Positions 24,864 to 38,060 are shown, numbered from the stretch's first letter. The stretch: DNA of 64,000 nt from Allium sativum (GCA_030737875.1 CM060926.1:317414922-317478921), one strand, 5' to 3'. The notes: a model not told the origin generated them from the sequence alone. A program made the numbers and translations.

Positions 24864-25860
24864 GAAAAGGAACAAAGTCGAAAGTGGTTTGATTAATCAA
24901 CACTACGTTCGATCTGGCTTCTATTCTCCAACTTTTTAGTTTCTGAGAATTTTCAAAATTTCAAAAATTTGGCTAACACCCTAAATTTTCGAAAAATTTC
25001 GCCATAACCTCCCCTGCACCGGGAGCATCGGGGAATTTCAAATAGCTTCCCCGGTCCTTCAGATCTCAAAAAGAAAAAGAAAAAGCCAAGCGGCTAGCCA
25101 ATAGGCTCATAAAATCATCATCACCCAAACAAAACAGGAAATTATGTAGTAAACATGTACCTATTTGTCGGGCAAACAAATTTTATTCTCTGCTCTAGCC
25201 TCCTTGCTATGACCTGTTCAATGATATACACGTATATGCAAGCAAATGCGACCAATTTTCAATACAATTCAATATTCGATCAAATTAGGCATAATGGTTC
25301 CAAATTATCAAACAAATAAACAAACAACACAAACATCAATCAATTAGTGAATTTAACGTTTCAAATTCATAATTTTGATACATATACAAAAATCATGTTT
25401 TTGATGCCAAATCACAACAATGTATTCTAGCTATATAAGATTTGGTTCTCACACCAGTCTAATGGAAATATATAGATATCACACTTTCGTTACTCGAAAA
25501 TAAATGCTGGTGATGGTATACTTCATCATCAGGACCATGTCCGGGCGACTAGAGTGCGACTCTATATCTATCCAATATATTAAAACTTCGAATACACGCG
25601 GATCAGACGTATACGCAAAATCTATATATACTGGATTGTCCACATCAATATAAATAAATAATCAAATACGAATAATTGATTTAAATTTTCAAAACAAATT
25701 TTGTTTTCACTTTTTTAAAAATATACTCTTCACTCTCGTTCTAGGATACTACTGATCCTATCTCTAACGAGTCATTCTCATTGGATATTACTAATCCAAT
25801 ATCTGATGAATTCTTTCGTATGGTTCTAATGTGTCTTGTTATCTAGCTTTGTAAACCAAA

Positions 25861-25872
25861 GCTCTGATACCA
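25861..25872 (-). promoter_or_regulatory. Primer-binding site of G
   Basis: GCTCTGATACCA on the + strand, i.e. TGGTATCAGAGC on the - strand, two bases from the right LTR. It sets the element's orientation. Confidence 0.92.
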
Positions 25873-25874
25873 AC

Positions 25875-28800
25875 TGTGACGGCAAGGAATTTCGCTCGGT
25901 CCGAACCAGTAGCTAAACCGACCCAGGCCGTTCGAAACGCCCTATCGTTTGAGAACAAGCCACAGCAGAACGCATACAGAAGAACATTTCATTGTATATT
26001 ACAACAATGCATCAGATTACAAGAATATACAGAGTATAAACAAATAAATATTACACAGAAATAACAGAGATTTAAATTACATTTAAATACATAGCAGCGG
26101 AAAATAATACAATACACAACTAGAATGAGATATACGGATACAAAGCTTTCCGGATATCGTTCCAGCTGTAAACCAGGATCCTATGAATATAAATCTGCAA
26201 AACCAAAACTACTAGCTGCCCGTGTCAAAATAAGGGCACCCATAGTTTAGGTTAAAACAATAAACTCCAGGTCAGTCATGTGACTGGTGTGAGAACTAAA
26301 ACAGTTATTAATCTTTATTTTAAATCATTAGGTAAATCAAGGGACCACGCCGTATAACACGGAACGGGTTTCCTCCCAAGAATACCAGTGCATAAAACAA
26401 ACAGCGCAATGCTAAATAAAGAAAAATGAAGCTGTTATAAGACCCTGGTCCCATCACACAATGCAACGCAAGCCGGGGGATAGGGTTTTTACCTTATAAC
26501 AGCCAAAGAATGCTTGATACGTTTAAAACAAATCATTTGATACTATAATAAGTGCATAGTGTATGAAACAACTTCAAATCATAAGTATCAATCATAGGCG
26601 GCATGAGTGCCCCATCCCACTATGTCACCATATATAGGATTACAAATAAAACCGCAAAGTCACGTATTTGGAAATTGGATTTCCGTCTATGAACCGATGC
26701 AAAAGATAGTCCTCAACCGATTCGAGACAATCTAGCCCATGTCTCCGGAGCAGCCGCAACTGCCCCTTGGATCGTCAGGGCCGGTCCACCGATGTGGATT
26801 ATAGTGCCTGAACAATACGTTTCTCCGCCCTATGGGGCGTAAACGAGCCAACAAATGACTCCATCGGTTCGAGAACGACCGATCAATCCGAGGCGCCTCG
26901 CAACAGCAACAACCACATAAGTCAAACTCGTCAGGGCGTGTAAAACCACTGACGCCACTTCTAGCTAGAAAGAAACGCAAGTCCTCCCTGAGGTCCGTCT
27001 CCCGTTTTTGGTTCATACCGGGTGTGAAACACGCGAGGTATACGTTACACAAAGCTACGCCACAAAGGCCGTGCTTTGATCATCACCACAAGACTTTGCT
27101 TTTCAACAGAAGCCTCGATCAATTGCCACTTAGGCATGCCACACAGGCAATTCACTCCATGCGTTTGATATCCATCAATATATAACCCCTGAGCTCGTAC
27201 GTCTCAGAGAAGGGCGTTAAGCAAGAGAATAAATTCTCCGCCGCCAAGCAGATATATATTTAATAGAGATCAATCACACGGACTAAAATCCAATGTCAGA
27301 CACACAGTCCATTTACAAGTCCGTTCTGGGTCTGAACGAAACCGGAGGCACCTAGTACCCCGCATATCCATCGATCTCCAAGTACGTCTGGACGATCACC
27401 AACTGTTTCCATCTTCTTGGGTGTACAGCCCAATCAAGATCATCAGTTATCACCCAAACGACGTGAAGACCTCCGGTCTTCGACCATCGTCTTCATCTTC
27501 GACTTATCGTCGTAACAGTTATTCAGAATGGGATAAACCCGGTCTTTCCGAATAACTCACGTATATTTAAATAAGTGTTACACAAACACAACATACGCCT
27601 CATTCCAATTCATCAGTCACTAACCGTAAATTAATCAAGAGAATAATTCCCCAAATATTAACCCCGAAGGCCGAAACCAACATCAGATCAATATCCAGAA
27701 AACCATTCTGCTCAGCTAACCGACAGTTAGTTTCTGATTTCCCATTCATAGGGAAAGGTTCCCATTAATTTTATCCAAGATAAATGTCTTGAATTTATTC
27801 TTTATTCTATTTTGAATATCAATTCAAAACTAGTCGGGATTAGCGAACCTTACCAAAGTAATCATTTGTTTTAATTTCCCAATCCCAACCTATTCATCCC
27901 ATGAAGTAAAACTGGTAGTACTTCATATCTAACACCACGGTGTTATCGGTAAATTCAATTACCATTTCACGTTCAAATCTAATTAAAGATTTAACTATCG
28001 CCTGGAGCAAAACTGGTGATACTCCATTCTCGATCATTTCAATCTAATTAAAGATTCATTAAAACTCCACTTAGTTTTAATCGTTAACTGGGTTAAAGAA
28101 TCCGTGTCATTTAAAACACGGTTCACGATAAACCCTAAGTCACATTCATTAATTATCGGGTTAAAGAACAAGTGTTGTTTAAAACACTGTTCACGATAAA
28201 CCCAAAAATCAATATCAATTCAATTCCAATTAAATATTATTTAATTGGTACACTTCATTAAATCTAAATAAAAGATTTAACCTTTTCTCAACTGGGTTCA
28301 AGAACAGTGTTAGTGAAGACACTATTCACGACAAACCCAAATCATATTTGATATTCAATACAAGGCCCTGAATAGAAAATATCCCGGCTTATATTCAATA
28401 TCAAATTCTACGACCAACAAATATCGTATTGGAAATAACGATATATATATCTATCTTTCAAATTTCCATAACAACATCTGTATAGTCACGAAATCCAACA
28501 TCGAAATATTCCGAAGACAATTTCGATTCAAATCCATTCCAATGCAATCATTGGAAATTTTGGTTATTTTTAAAACCCTTTTCGAATTCAATTTATTTAT
28601 TTAAAAATAAATAGAATTATAATTCTAGTTCAAAACTAGTTCATTTCGATAAAAATCTATTTTTATCTTTTCAAATATGGAGTTTTTCATCCCAATTCTT
28701 CACAAATCATTTCTTATGATTTTACACAAATTATTACTATTTTTAATAATTTTATCAAGGCCCGTACAGTCGATTTCCAACAACGGCCATCGAACTGCAC

Positions 28801-31800
28801 TTACAGCGACCTTTTTCCAATTTCATTTGGACATAATTCCAAATCCAACCGTTAGATTTCTAATTTATCACATTCGGTAGAAAGCTCTTTTCGATACGAA
28901 CCCAACGGTTCCGGTTTTAGGAGAATCCGACGGTCGGATCTCCCGTAATGTCCGTTTGAAATAAATGGTCGAAATTCACGAACTGCCGCGGCGCGGCGCG
29001 TTCTATTCAGGCCATTATATTATATATATAATATATATCGTCGATTTCCATTTAAAACGAATTATATAAATAGTTTTAAATTCGTTTCAAAAGCAATTTC
29101 AACTTCCATTTCAATTCAAATCGAAATTGAATTCTTCTTTATAAATTCGTTTCGAAATTCATTTCTATTCAATTCAAATTTCAATTCAATTTGAATTCAT
29201 TTCAATTTGTTTTCAATTCAATTTGAATTCGTTTTCAATTCAATTTAGATTCGTTTTCAATTCAATTCATTTCGAAATCGTTTTCAATTAAATTCATTTC
29301 GAAATCGTTTTCAATTAAATTCATTTCGAAATCGTTTTCAATTCAATTCATTTCGAAATCGTTTTCAATTCAATTCATTTCGAAATCGTTTTCAATTCAA
29401 TTCATTTTGAAATCGTTTTCAATTCAATTCATTTTGAAATCGTTTTCAATTCAATTCATTTCGAAATCGTTTTCAATTCAATTCATTTCGAAATCGTTTT
29501 CAATTCAATTCATTTCAAAATATTCGATTTCGAAATCACTTTTCAATATTCATTTTAAAATGAATAAAATCGATATAAATATCGTTCATGTCAAAATGGC
29601 GTCAATCTAATCAACACGGCTTCATAAATTTCTATTTTCAAATATTCTATTTCAAATATTTCCTTTTCAAAATAGTTGTTATTATCAAAATATTTCGTTC
29701 AACACATGACCAATCTCAATGAATGAGTACTGTCAACACATGAACTTTTATTTTATATCGATAAAGGTGTAAGTTTTATTACTAAAATATTTCGTTCAAC
29801 ACATGACCAATCTCAATGAATGAGTACTGTCAACACATGAACTTTTATTTTATAATATTCTTTATTTTCTAAATTGGAATGAGGCCCAATCAATTACCAT
29901 ATAAAGTTAATTATGTGGATTTTCATACAACACATGTATAATAGCATTGAAAAGTAATCAACCATCAACCAAAGTGCACTACACTGTATAAGCATCAAAT
30001 ATAGATATCTAACGCTTATAACAGCCTGTCAATCGATCGATCGACATATTTAATCAATCAGGATGAGTGAACTTCAAATTTCATCCCAACACCCGTGTGG
30101 GGTTTCAAACAATCAAACACAGATTTTATTTGTGCTGTTGGGCGATGTGGAAAATTTATCGTCCCAATCAATGTCATTCAAATAGGTGTACATAAACAAA
30201 CCGTCTGGTTTGTAAATGAATATTTATTTTATTCACTTCACGTTAAAAATTATATTTTTAACGATAAAACATTTTATTTCAACCTATGAATTTCTATTCA
30301 ATTCATTTATTCAATAAAATGATATTTTTATTTTTCTAACTTATTTTAGAAAATTTCGGCGGCATAACGGCACGATACTAGAAACGGGACAAGGCCTAGC
30401 CTTATCCCCAGTCTAGTGAAGGCCCACGCCATTCACACATCAATCATATCAATTTCATTTCACCAAACAATTTCCATTCAATCAAATATTCTAACTAACT
30501 ACTCAACCAATCAAACAAGTCCATGGTCTGTGGACGGGTGTCGGGTGCTACTAAGCACCGTCTGCATCCTAGTATATGAATATATCTAGAAAAGAAATTG
30601 AAAGGTGAGAAGTTCTCACATATAGCTATCCTAGCTCCACGGCTCTCCTTTTGCAGAAGTCTTCGTCGTCTCGCCTTTTTGTCACCTTCGTTGCTGCTTT
30701 CACTACATACGTAAAAATCACATTTTTACTTCGTTATTCAATATATAAAAATCGAATTTTTACTTCAAAGTTCAATATATAAAAATCGAATTTTTATTTC
30801 AAAGTTCAATATATAAAAATCGAATTTTTACTTCAAAGTTCAATATATAAAAATCGAATTTTTATTTCAAAGTTCAATATATAAAAATCGAATTTTTATT
30901 TCAACAATATAAAAGATTATATTGTTATAACTTTACAACATAACTAAAAACCAGTTTTTAAAGTAAATAAAATTCAGTTTTTAAAACAAAATAATATTCA
31001 GATTTTAAACAAAATCAAATTCAGTTTTTCAAACAAAATCATATTCAGATTTTAAACAAAATAAAGTTCAGTTTTTCAAACATTAATAAATTTCAGTTTT
31101 AAACATTATTAAATTTCAGTTTTAAACATTAATAAATTTCAGTTTTAAACATTAATAAATTTCAGTTTTAAACATTAATAAATTTCAGTTTTAAACATTA
31201 ATAAATTTCAGTTTTAAACATTAATAAATTTCAGTTTTAAACATTAAACAAAATCAGTTTTCTACCTTTCTAAAAAAAATCAGTTTTCTACCTTTCTAAA
31301 AAAAAATCAGTTTTGCTACTTTATAAAATCAGTTTTGCTACTTTATAAAAATCAGTTTTGCTACTTTATAAAAATCAGTTTTCTACCTTAAAAACAAAAT
31401 CAGGTTTTTTTCAAAATTCCTAAAATAAAAACAGTATTTAATCCCTTTTTTAAATAAAATCAGTTAAAATAAAACAGTTATAAAATAATAAATAAAAAGA
31501 AAAGGAAAGAAGAAAAAAAAGACTTACGGGGGGGGGGGGGGGGGTTCGAACTCGCGGGCGTCGGGGTGGTCGGTGTGGGGTCGCCGTGGTGGTGGGGCGC
31601 GGTGCGAGGTGGGGGTCAGGAGGGAGCGACAGGGTTTGGCAGTGGAAGTGATGCGGTGGACTTGGAGTTCATCGCGAGGTCGAGATGGAGGGAGGAGAGA
31701 ACGGGGGGGGGGGGGGGGGGGGCGGGGTTCGTCAGAGGATGGGGCGCGAGGGTCTTAGGGAGGTGGCGATGGAGCACCGCCGGCGGCGGCTTGGGAGCTC

Positions 31801-32799
31801 GAGCTTCTCTCTCTCTTTTTTTTTTTATTGATTTCTGTTTTGAAAGAAAAGAGGGGGGGGCCAGAATTAAAAGGAGGGGGGGGGGAAGAAAGAGATATTT
31901 ATTTTTATTTTTATTATTATTTTAATTGCAAAAAGGTTGACTTTTACATACGACCTCAAAACGAGGCCCACCGCCTGTCGTCCATGGCGTTCCACCCCCA
32001 TTCCGAACACAATGGGATATGTATCATATGTTGATTCGATCGCTTGACTCAGTTTCCGTTAAATTTACATTTAAATCACTATATTGAATTTTAAACGTAC
32101 ATTTCAAATTACCGGGATCACATACTAACTCGAAAAATTCCCGAAAAATATTTTCTAGCTTCGTATTGACGATACGGTCCTAACAAAACTAGTTTCGTCG
32201 AATTCTGAGGCCGTTAGAAAAATGGCCATTTTCCAGTCGATTAAAATCAACTGAAACTGGTCAAACGCGTTTTCCTTTGCCACGCTCACATACTGATTCG
32301 GAAAATTATGAAATTTGGAATCTAGCAATAACTTGACTCCGCGAACCCAACAAAACTGGTTTCGTCGAAATCCGAGATCGTTTGCAAAATGTCCATTTTT
32401 AAGGGCCTGAATTCCATAGCGACTATTCAGAATTTTCAACTGGACATATCTTATGATTCCCGATATGAAATTTCGATCTTTCGGATTCGTTGGAAAGATA
32501 TTACCAATTAGATCCTAATGTTTTTGGTTTCATTAAAATCCGGATCGTTTTGCACCCGGTACTCTCAATTGAAGTTTGAAATCGAATTATCGAACTACCG
32601 CGCCATTTTCAATTCTATTTATAATTATATATAAATATTTATATTCTAACGACGACGTATATAATATATACGCTCGAATTCTATTCAAACTAAATTTTCT
32701 CGTCGATATTATTTAAAATAATCTATTTTAAATAATCAAAATTCGCTAAAATCGCCAAAATAAAAATTTTAAACTGGCCCAGATTTTCGGGTTATTACA
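25875..32799 (-). mobile_element. G right LTR (5' LTR)
   Basis: Base-for-base copy of the left LTR at an offset of 7,846 for its first 3.7 kb. It then has a 14-base insertion near 29640, four extra 23-base units (31081-31241) and changed homopolymer runs. Scattered single-base differences (for example GATCCTATG against GATCCTGTG) are few. Its end is followed directly by GGTTG and the resumed untranslated region of B. Confidence 0.92.
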
Positions 32800-32902
32800 G
32801 GTTGCTTGTGGATGATGGTTTGAGTAGATGGATGATGGATGGTAGGATATGTTCTTCCTAACTTTGAGATTTCGGGGACGAAATCCTAAAAGGTGGGGAG
32901 AA
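32800..32902 (+). mobile_element. B: 3' untranslated region resumed and polypurine tract
   Basis: GGTTG then GCTTGTGGATGATGG continues B after G, matching D at 61905-62003. It ends in the polypurine tract AAAAGGTGGGGAGAA (about 32888-32902), just before the 3' LTR. Confidence 0.88.
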
Positions 32903-35086
32903 TGTGACAACTCGTATTTCGATAACATGTTAAAATGAGAATCATGGCAGAATTTAATTTTAAATTCTGAATCAAGTAAAACGGTCTATGCCATTGCGTT
33001 CGTCTCGGAAAAATACGCGAAATAGAGTCCGGGTTTTCGAAAATCGGAGTCCGTATGACCCGGTTAAGGTCCAAAGAAGTTTTCGGGAAATTTGAATTTT
33101 GAAACATGCAGAAATGGGGCCAGGCGGGAAAATTCCCGCCCAGACAAGTCGACAGGCATGTCGACAGGGCTGTCGACTTGCCCTGTCGGCTGATTCTGAT
33201 TTGGTGCACCTATTTTCTATCTTGGCTAGGTTTTTGGGCCTGGTTTGAAATCTGACAGTTCAGGTTGGTCCTAGGGTTAATCTAAGGGCCTAAAACTATC
33301 CTAATCTCTATAAAAAGACCCTAAACCTACCCCTAAACCCTCATTATTCACTCATGTAACTAAACTATGGCCAAATTTCTACTCTTATGGCCTCCATCTC
33401 AAATCCCTAGAGCCTATGCATTCAAATCGGGTTCAAATCAAAAGGTGCAAGCTTGCTACACCAAATAGAGGCCAAATCAACATTGCTATGCGAGTTTCAT
33501 GAAGGTCCTTCTTCAAAGGAGCCACCTTTCTTCGTCAAGATGATGCATGACCCCTTTTCTAAGCCTTGCCTAAGTAAGTTCTAGCTACTTTTGGATCAAA
33601 ACGGTATTTTTAATGTTGACATTGGATAAAATGAGATAAAACATAAGTATGCATGTATGTGAACCTAACTTTGTCCCTTTTCTATGATCTATGACCTTAG
33701 ACTAAGATGTAGCAACTTAATCATGTCACTCATGTTATGTTTAGCCTAGTTTATCTTGCAAGTTTGGATCTTTGTCTATGGAAGATTTGCATGAACCTTT
33801 GGGAACCATTTGACTTGTGATAGGCAAATACTTGACCTTGGGGCTTATGCATGCATATGAACACAAACCCCTTATGTTTCATGCATGTTTGTGGCAAAAA
33901 CCTCCTTATGATATTATGCAAGTTTGTGGCCAAATCCTATATGATAGTATGCATGCTTATGGTCAATCCCTATATGACTCTATCATGCATGTTTTAAGGC
34001 CAAACCCCCTTATGACGCCATGCATGTTTGGAGCCAATCCCTTTTGTGGCATCGTGCATGTTTAGGGGTCTATATGTAGCCATAGTATACCTACTATGTT
34101 GACTCGCTTTGCTTGCGTTGGGAAAACACGATTTTGGGTAGTTAGATAAACATGAACATGTCGCGAAACCTTAACTTGATTATGACATGTGTTTATACTT
34201 GAAAATATGACTTGAAAGATAACATGGAAGTTGGCATGTAAGTATGCATAAAAACATGAGCTTGGGAATTTACCTACTAAGTTAGGTCTACCCAAATGCT
34301 TGAAAACTTGTAACATGTTTTGGAAACATGATGAACTTAGATAATATAAGTGTGGCCAACTCGAGGTTGGGTTGAGTTTGCAACATAAAACTACCAGGAA
34401 CCGACCGGCCTAACTAGTAGTTGCAAACAATAGGACCCAATGTGAGAAGTTGGTCATGTCGCGCTTAAGACCCGAGGTTAGACTAGGTTGTGGTGTAAAT
34501 CTACCCGGACCCGCCCGGCTTAACTAGTAACGACAACAAGGTCTAATGTGAGAGGTTAAGAGTGCATTAATTAAATTAATGCCACATGATAAGGTTAAGT
34601 AAATTTGACTAATGACACTTAACCGATATGACACGAATGGATAGGTTAAGTAACTTGATTTGCCTAACGACACTTGACCATTTTTATACGACGAGGGGAC
34701 GGGATTAAGTTAACCAACACTTAATCAATCCAACACGATAACTAGATAAGGTTAAGTAAATTTTCTTAGTAACACTTAACCGTTTAATACAGTTAATGGA
34801 TGGGGTTAAGTCAACTCAGACCTAACTTATGCTTCTTTACTGTTTTTACTTGGGGAATAATTTATTAAAAAGTCTTTATGCTTCTTTACCATTGCAAGAC
34901 AGGTTTTGATGTACTCTGATGTAAAAGGCTTTAGACCTTATTTATTCACTTTATGAAAGTTTGATTTTACTTCCGCTATTTATTTATGTTCTGTCTTGTG
35001 ATATTTCTGTGCATGTTTACCAATAATGCCCCTCTAAAGCTAGTGCATTCCTTTGCGAGTGACCCTAGCGGAGGCGGGGTGTTACA
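32903..35086 (+). mobile_element. B 3' LTR, 2 kb deletion
   Basis: It begins TGTGACAACTCG (G for A against the 5' LTR) and ends GGTGTTACA. It matches 12155-14081, then jumps to the equivalent of about 16047, losing roughly 1,965 bases; the join is near 34828. It keeps the E2F-like repeat (33123-33140), the three GTCGAC sites, TATA box, both large hairpins (34367-34440, 34478-34546) and the first units of the hairpin chain. Confidence 0.92.
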
Positions 35087-35091
35087 ATTCT
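35087..35091. repeat. Target duplication of B, right copy
   Basis: ATTCT directly after the end of B; equals 12150-12154. Confidence 0.95.
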
Positions 35092-36600
35092 AAAGGATAC
35101 ATCATCGGTAAAGGCGATGTGAGCAATTACGGTATATCTAATTCATCTCTAATTTCAGATGTTTTATTAGTTAAGAATTCAAAACACAATTTATTAAGTA
35201 TAAGTCAATTGTGTGATAAAGGCTTTAAAATAATATTTTCTGAAAATAAATGTAGTATATTTGATTCAAATCAAAATCTGATTTTTGAAGGAAATCGAGA
35301 CAAAAATATTTATATATTAAATATGGTAGTTAATAATAATCCAAGCATGTGTTTATTAGCCAAAGACAATGATCCTTGGTTATGGCACAAACGATTTTGT
35401 CATGTTAACTTTAAAACAATAAACAAGTTATCTAAAAATGATCTTGTAAGAGGGTTACCAAAAATAAAATTCAAAACTGAAAATTTATTTGATGCTTGTC
35501 AACTCGGAAAGTTAACTAAATCCTCTTTTAAATCTAAAAAGATTATATCAACATTCCAACCACTTGAGCTAGTACACATGGATTTATTCGGACCAACTCA
35601 AGTTTAGTCCATAAATCATAGTAGATATGTTTTTGTGGTTGATGATTTTTCAAGATATACTTGGACTATGTTTTTAAAGAATAAAAGTGATAATTTTGAT
35701 GTTTTTAAGAATTTCGTCAAATAAATTCAAAGTTGAACCGATTTAAAAATAAAGACTATATGAAGTGATCATGGAGGAGAATTTGAGAATGAAAATTTTG
35801 ATTTATTTTGTCAAAAGAAAGGAATTTTTTCATAATTTATCTTTTCCTAGAACTCCACAACAAAGTGGCATTGTAGAACATAAGAATAGAACCTTGGAAG
35901 AATGTGCACGAACATTATTAAATGGATATAAATTACCAAAACATTTTTAGGCTGAAGCAGTCGCAACAGCTTGTTATGTTTTGAATCATGTTTCCATTCG
36001 ACCTCTTAATAAAAACACGTCATATGAACTTTTTACTTGTAGAAAACTAAATATATCTTATTTTAAAGTTTTCGGTTCAAAATGTTTTATTTTAAATACA
36101 AAAGATCGGCTTAGAAAATCTAACTCAAAATCTGATAAAGGAATATTCTTAGGATATTATGAACGTAGTAAAGCTTATCGTATTTTCAATAAGAGAACCG
36201 TAAAATCGAAGAATCACTTCATGTGTCATTGGATGAAACTATTATTAAAAATTCACTTAATTCAGGTATTTTGAAAAATAATTCGTTTCATGATGATGAT
36301 ATTGATATATATAAAGAATATGAAAATGTTATTTATAATAATATAGAGAATAATACTACAGAATGTCAAGATAATATCAATAATCAAAATATTCCTGTTA
36401 ATGAAGTTCAATCTCCGCCAAGAATATTACGAGATCATCCTACTCAAAATATCATTAGAGAAAAAACTTCAAATGTAAGAACTAGAAGTCATCTTAATAT
36501 AGTTAGTAATGTAGCCTTCTTGTCAAATATCGAACCGAAAAACCCTAAAGAAGCATCTACAGATGAAAATTGGATAATTGCTATGCAAGAAGAATTAAAT
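35092..36600 (+). pseudogene. CP protease end and integrase
   Basis: It continues protease with KGYIIGKGDVSNYG, then the pre-integrase zinc region WLWHKRFCH with ACQLGK (the first Cys of the usual Cys-x2-Cys is Phe here). The integrase core follows: LVHMDLFGP, SDHGGEFEN and SGIVEHKNRTLEE supply the Asp, Asp and Glu positions. Downstream comes KGIFLGYYERSKAYRIFNKRT-like text typical of copia integrase ends. Stops near 35605 and 35720-35762 and frameshifts near 35826 (extra T) and 36202 (missing A) disable it. The family's integrase joins element cDNA to chromosomal DNA. Confidence 0.9.
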
Positions 36601-38060
36601 TAATTTGAACGAAATGAAGTATGGTAATTAGTTCCAAGACCAACTGATCAAACTGTTATTGGAACAAAATGGGTTTACAAAAATAAAGCAGATGAATTTG
36701 GTAGTATCACTAGAAATAAGGCTAGACTTGTCACGCAAGGTTACAATCAAGAAGAAGGCATAAATTATGAAGAAACATTTGCTCCAGTCGCACTAGAAGC
36801 AATTTGAATTTTATTAGCATACGCTTGTCACCATAACTTTAAACTTTATCAGATGGACGTAAAGAGCGCTTTCTTAAATAGATATATTAAAGAACGAGTA
36901 TATATAGAACAACCTCCACTATTTGCTCATGAAAAATTTCCTGATCATGTTTTCAAATTGAAAAAGGCGTTATATGGACTAAAACAAGCACCCCGTGCTT
37001 GGTATGAATGTCTTAAAACATATTTATTAGATTCAGGATTTCGAATTGGAAAGGTTGATCAAACACTTTTTATTAAAAAGGATAATAAAGATATTTTAAT
37101 AGTTCAGATATATGTAGAAGACATTATTTTTGGATCAACAAATGATAAATTATGCCAAGAATTTTCAAAAATAATGACCAGTGAATTTGAAATGTCACAT
37201 ATGGGAGAACTTTCTTACTTTTTGGGATTACAAATTAAACAATTATCTGATGGAATTTTTATAAATCAAGAAAAATATTGTACTAATTTAATAAATCTTT
37301 TTGGAATGGATAATACATTAAGTAAACCTACACCAATATGTACATCGACACATTTAGATAAAGATGAAAATGGAAAGAGTGTCGATCAAAAATTATATCG
37401 AATCATGATAGGTTCACTTTTATATTTAACTGGAAGTAGACCGGATATTATGATGAGTGTTTGCTTATGTGCTCGCTTTCAAGCTAATCCTAAAGATTCA
37501 CACTTGAGAGTAGTTAAACGTATACTATGATACCTAAGTAGCACTAAAGAATTTGGGCTTTATTATCCAAAAGACTGTTCCTTTGAATTAGTTTCATATA
37601 GTGATGCTGATTTTGGAGGATCACGAACAGATCGTAAGAGTACAAGTGGAACATGTCACTTTATTGGTAAGTCACTTATATCTTTGTTCAACAAGAAACA
37701 AAATTATGTTTTGTTATCAACATGTAAAGCTGAATACATATCTGCTGCACTAGCATGTGCTCAAGTATTATATATGCAGTAGACACTAAAAGATTTCAAC
37801 GTAAATTTAACTAACTCTACAATTTATTGTGACAATACAAGTGCAATAAATCTTTCTAAAAATCCGGTAAACCATTCAGAACTAAACACATTGATATCAG
37901 ACATCATTTCTTGAGAGATAACATTGAAAAACAAACAATCAACTTAGAGTTTGTAAACTCAAAAAATCAAATCGCTGATATCTTCACTAAACCCCTTTTA
38001 GAGAACTCCTTCATCAAACTCCGACGTGAGTTAGGTATTGTATCTTTCGAATATCTCTAA
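36601..38060 (+). pseudogene. CP reverse transcriptase and RNase H
   Basis: It reads [34 protein letters not shown] and YQMDVKSAFLN (first catalytic Asp), then ALYGLKQAPRAWYE. The active-site box is YVED where YVDD is expected. RNase H follows with SYSDADFGGSRTDRKSTSG and YCDNTSAINLSKNPV, and a frame slip near 37885. The end reads IADIFTKPLLENSF. In-frame stops occur at 36601, near 36627, 36805, 37528 and near 37782. The YVED change and the stops mean no active enzyme. The set of motifs and spacing are those of SIRE-like copia elements. Confidence 0.9.

Larger units (their letters stand above)
24835..25874 (-). mobile_element. G internal region (1,040 bases, non-coding)
   Basis: Read on the - strand it starts at the primer-binding site and ends at the polypurine tract. 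No frame shows gag, protease, RT, RNase H or integrase motifs. Bases about 24985-25170 hold the block shared with C1 and C2 (CCTCCCCTGCACCGGG-like, AAAGCCAAGCGGCTAGCC, CTATTTGTCGGGCA). Sequence near the primer-binding site contains short inverted repeats (GGATACTACTGATCC; GGATATTACTAATCC). Confidence 0.85.
18029..32799 (-). mobile_element. Element G: giant-LTR, gene-less retrotransposon
   Basis: The left LTR is 18029-24834 (6,806 bases), the right LTR 25875-32799 (6,925 bases) and the internal region 24835-25874 (1,040 bases). A complementary polypurine tract follows the left LTR and a complementary initiator-Met primer-binding site precedes the right LTR, so the element is on the - strand. 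A perfect GGTTG duplication brackets it. The LTRs look more than 99% identical by eye apart from repeat-length changes, so this is the youngest insertion here. The internal region has no gag or pol. It fits the LARD concept (large non-coding derivatives), but unusually most of its length is LTR. Confidence 0.93.
12155..35086 (+). mobile_element. Element B: non-autonomous Tekay element
   Basis: The 5' LTR is 12155-16303 and the 3' LTR 32903-35086, with a perfect 5-base target duplication. Without the nested G element the internal region is only about 1.8 kb: primer-binding site, small scraps of Tekay pol, a 3' untranslated region and a polypurine tract. It therefore lacks working gag and pol and must have depended on a relative, or was deleted after insertion. 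The two LTRs look about 98-99% identical where both are present, so it is younger than CP, as its nested position requires. Confidence 0.92.

Noticed and set aside
35053..35091. Apparent start codon of the copia integrase frame
   Set aside because: The first residues come from the B LTR and the target duplication; the true copia sequence resumes after 35086.
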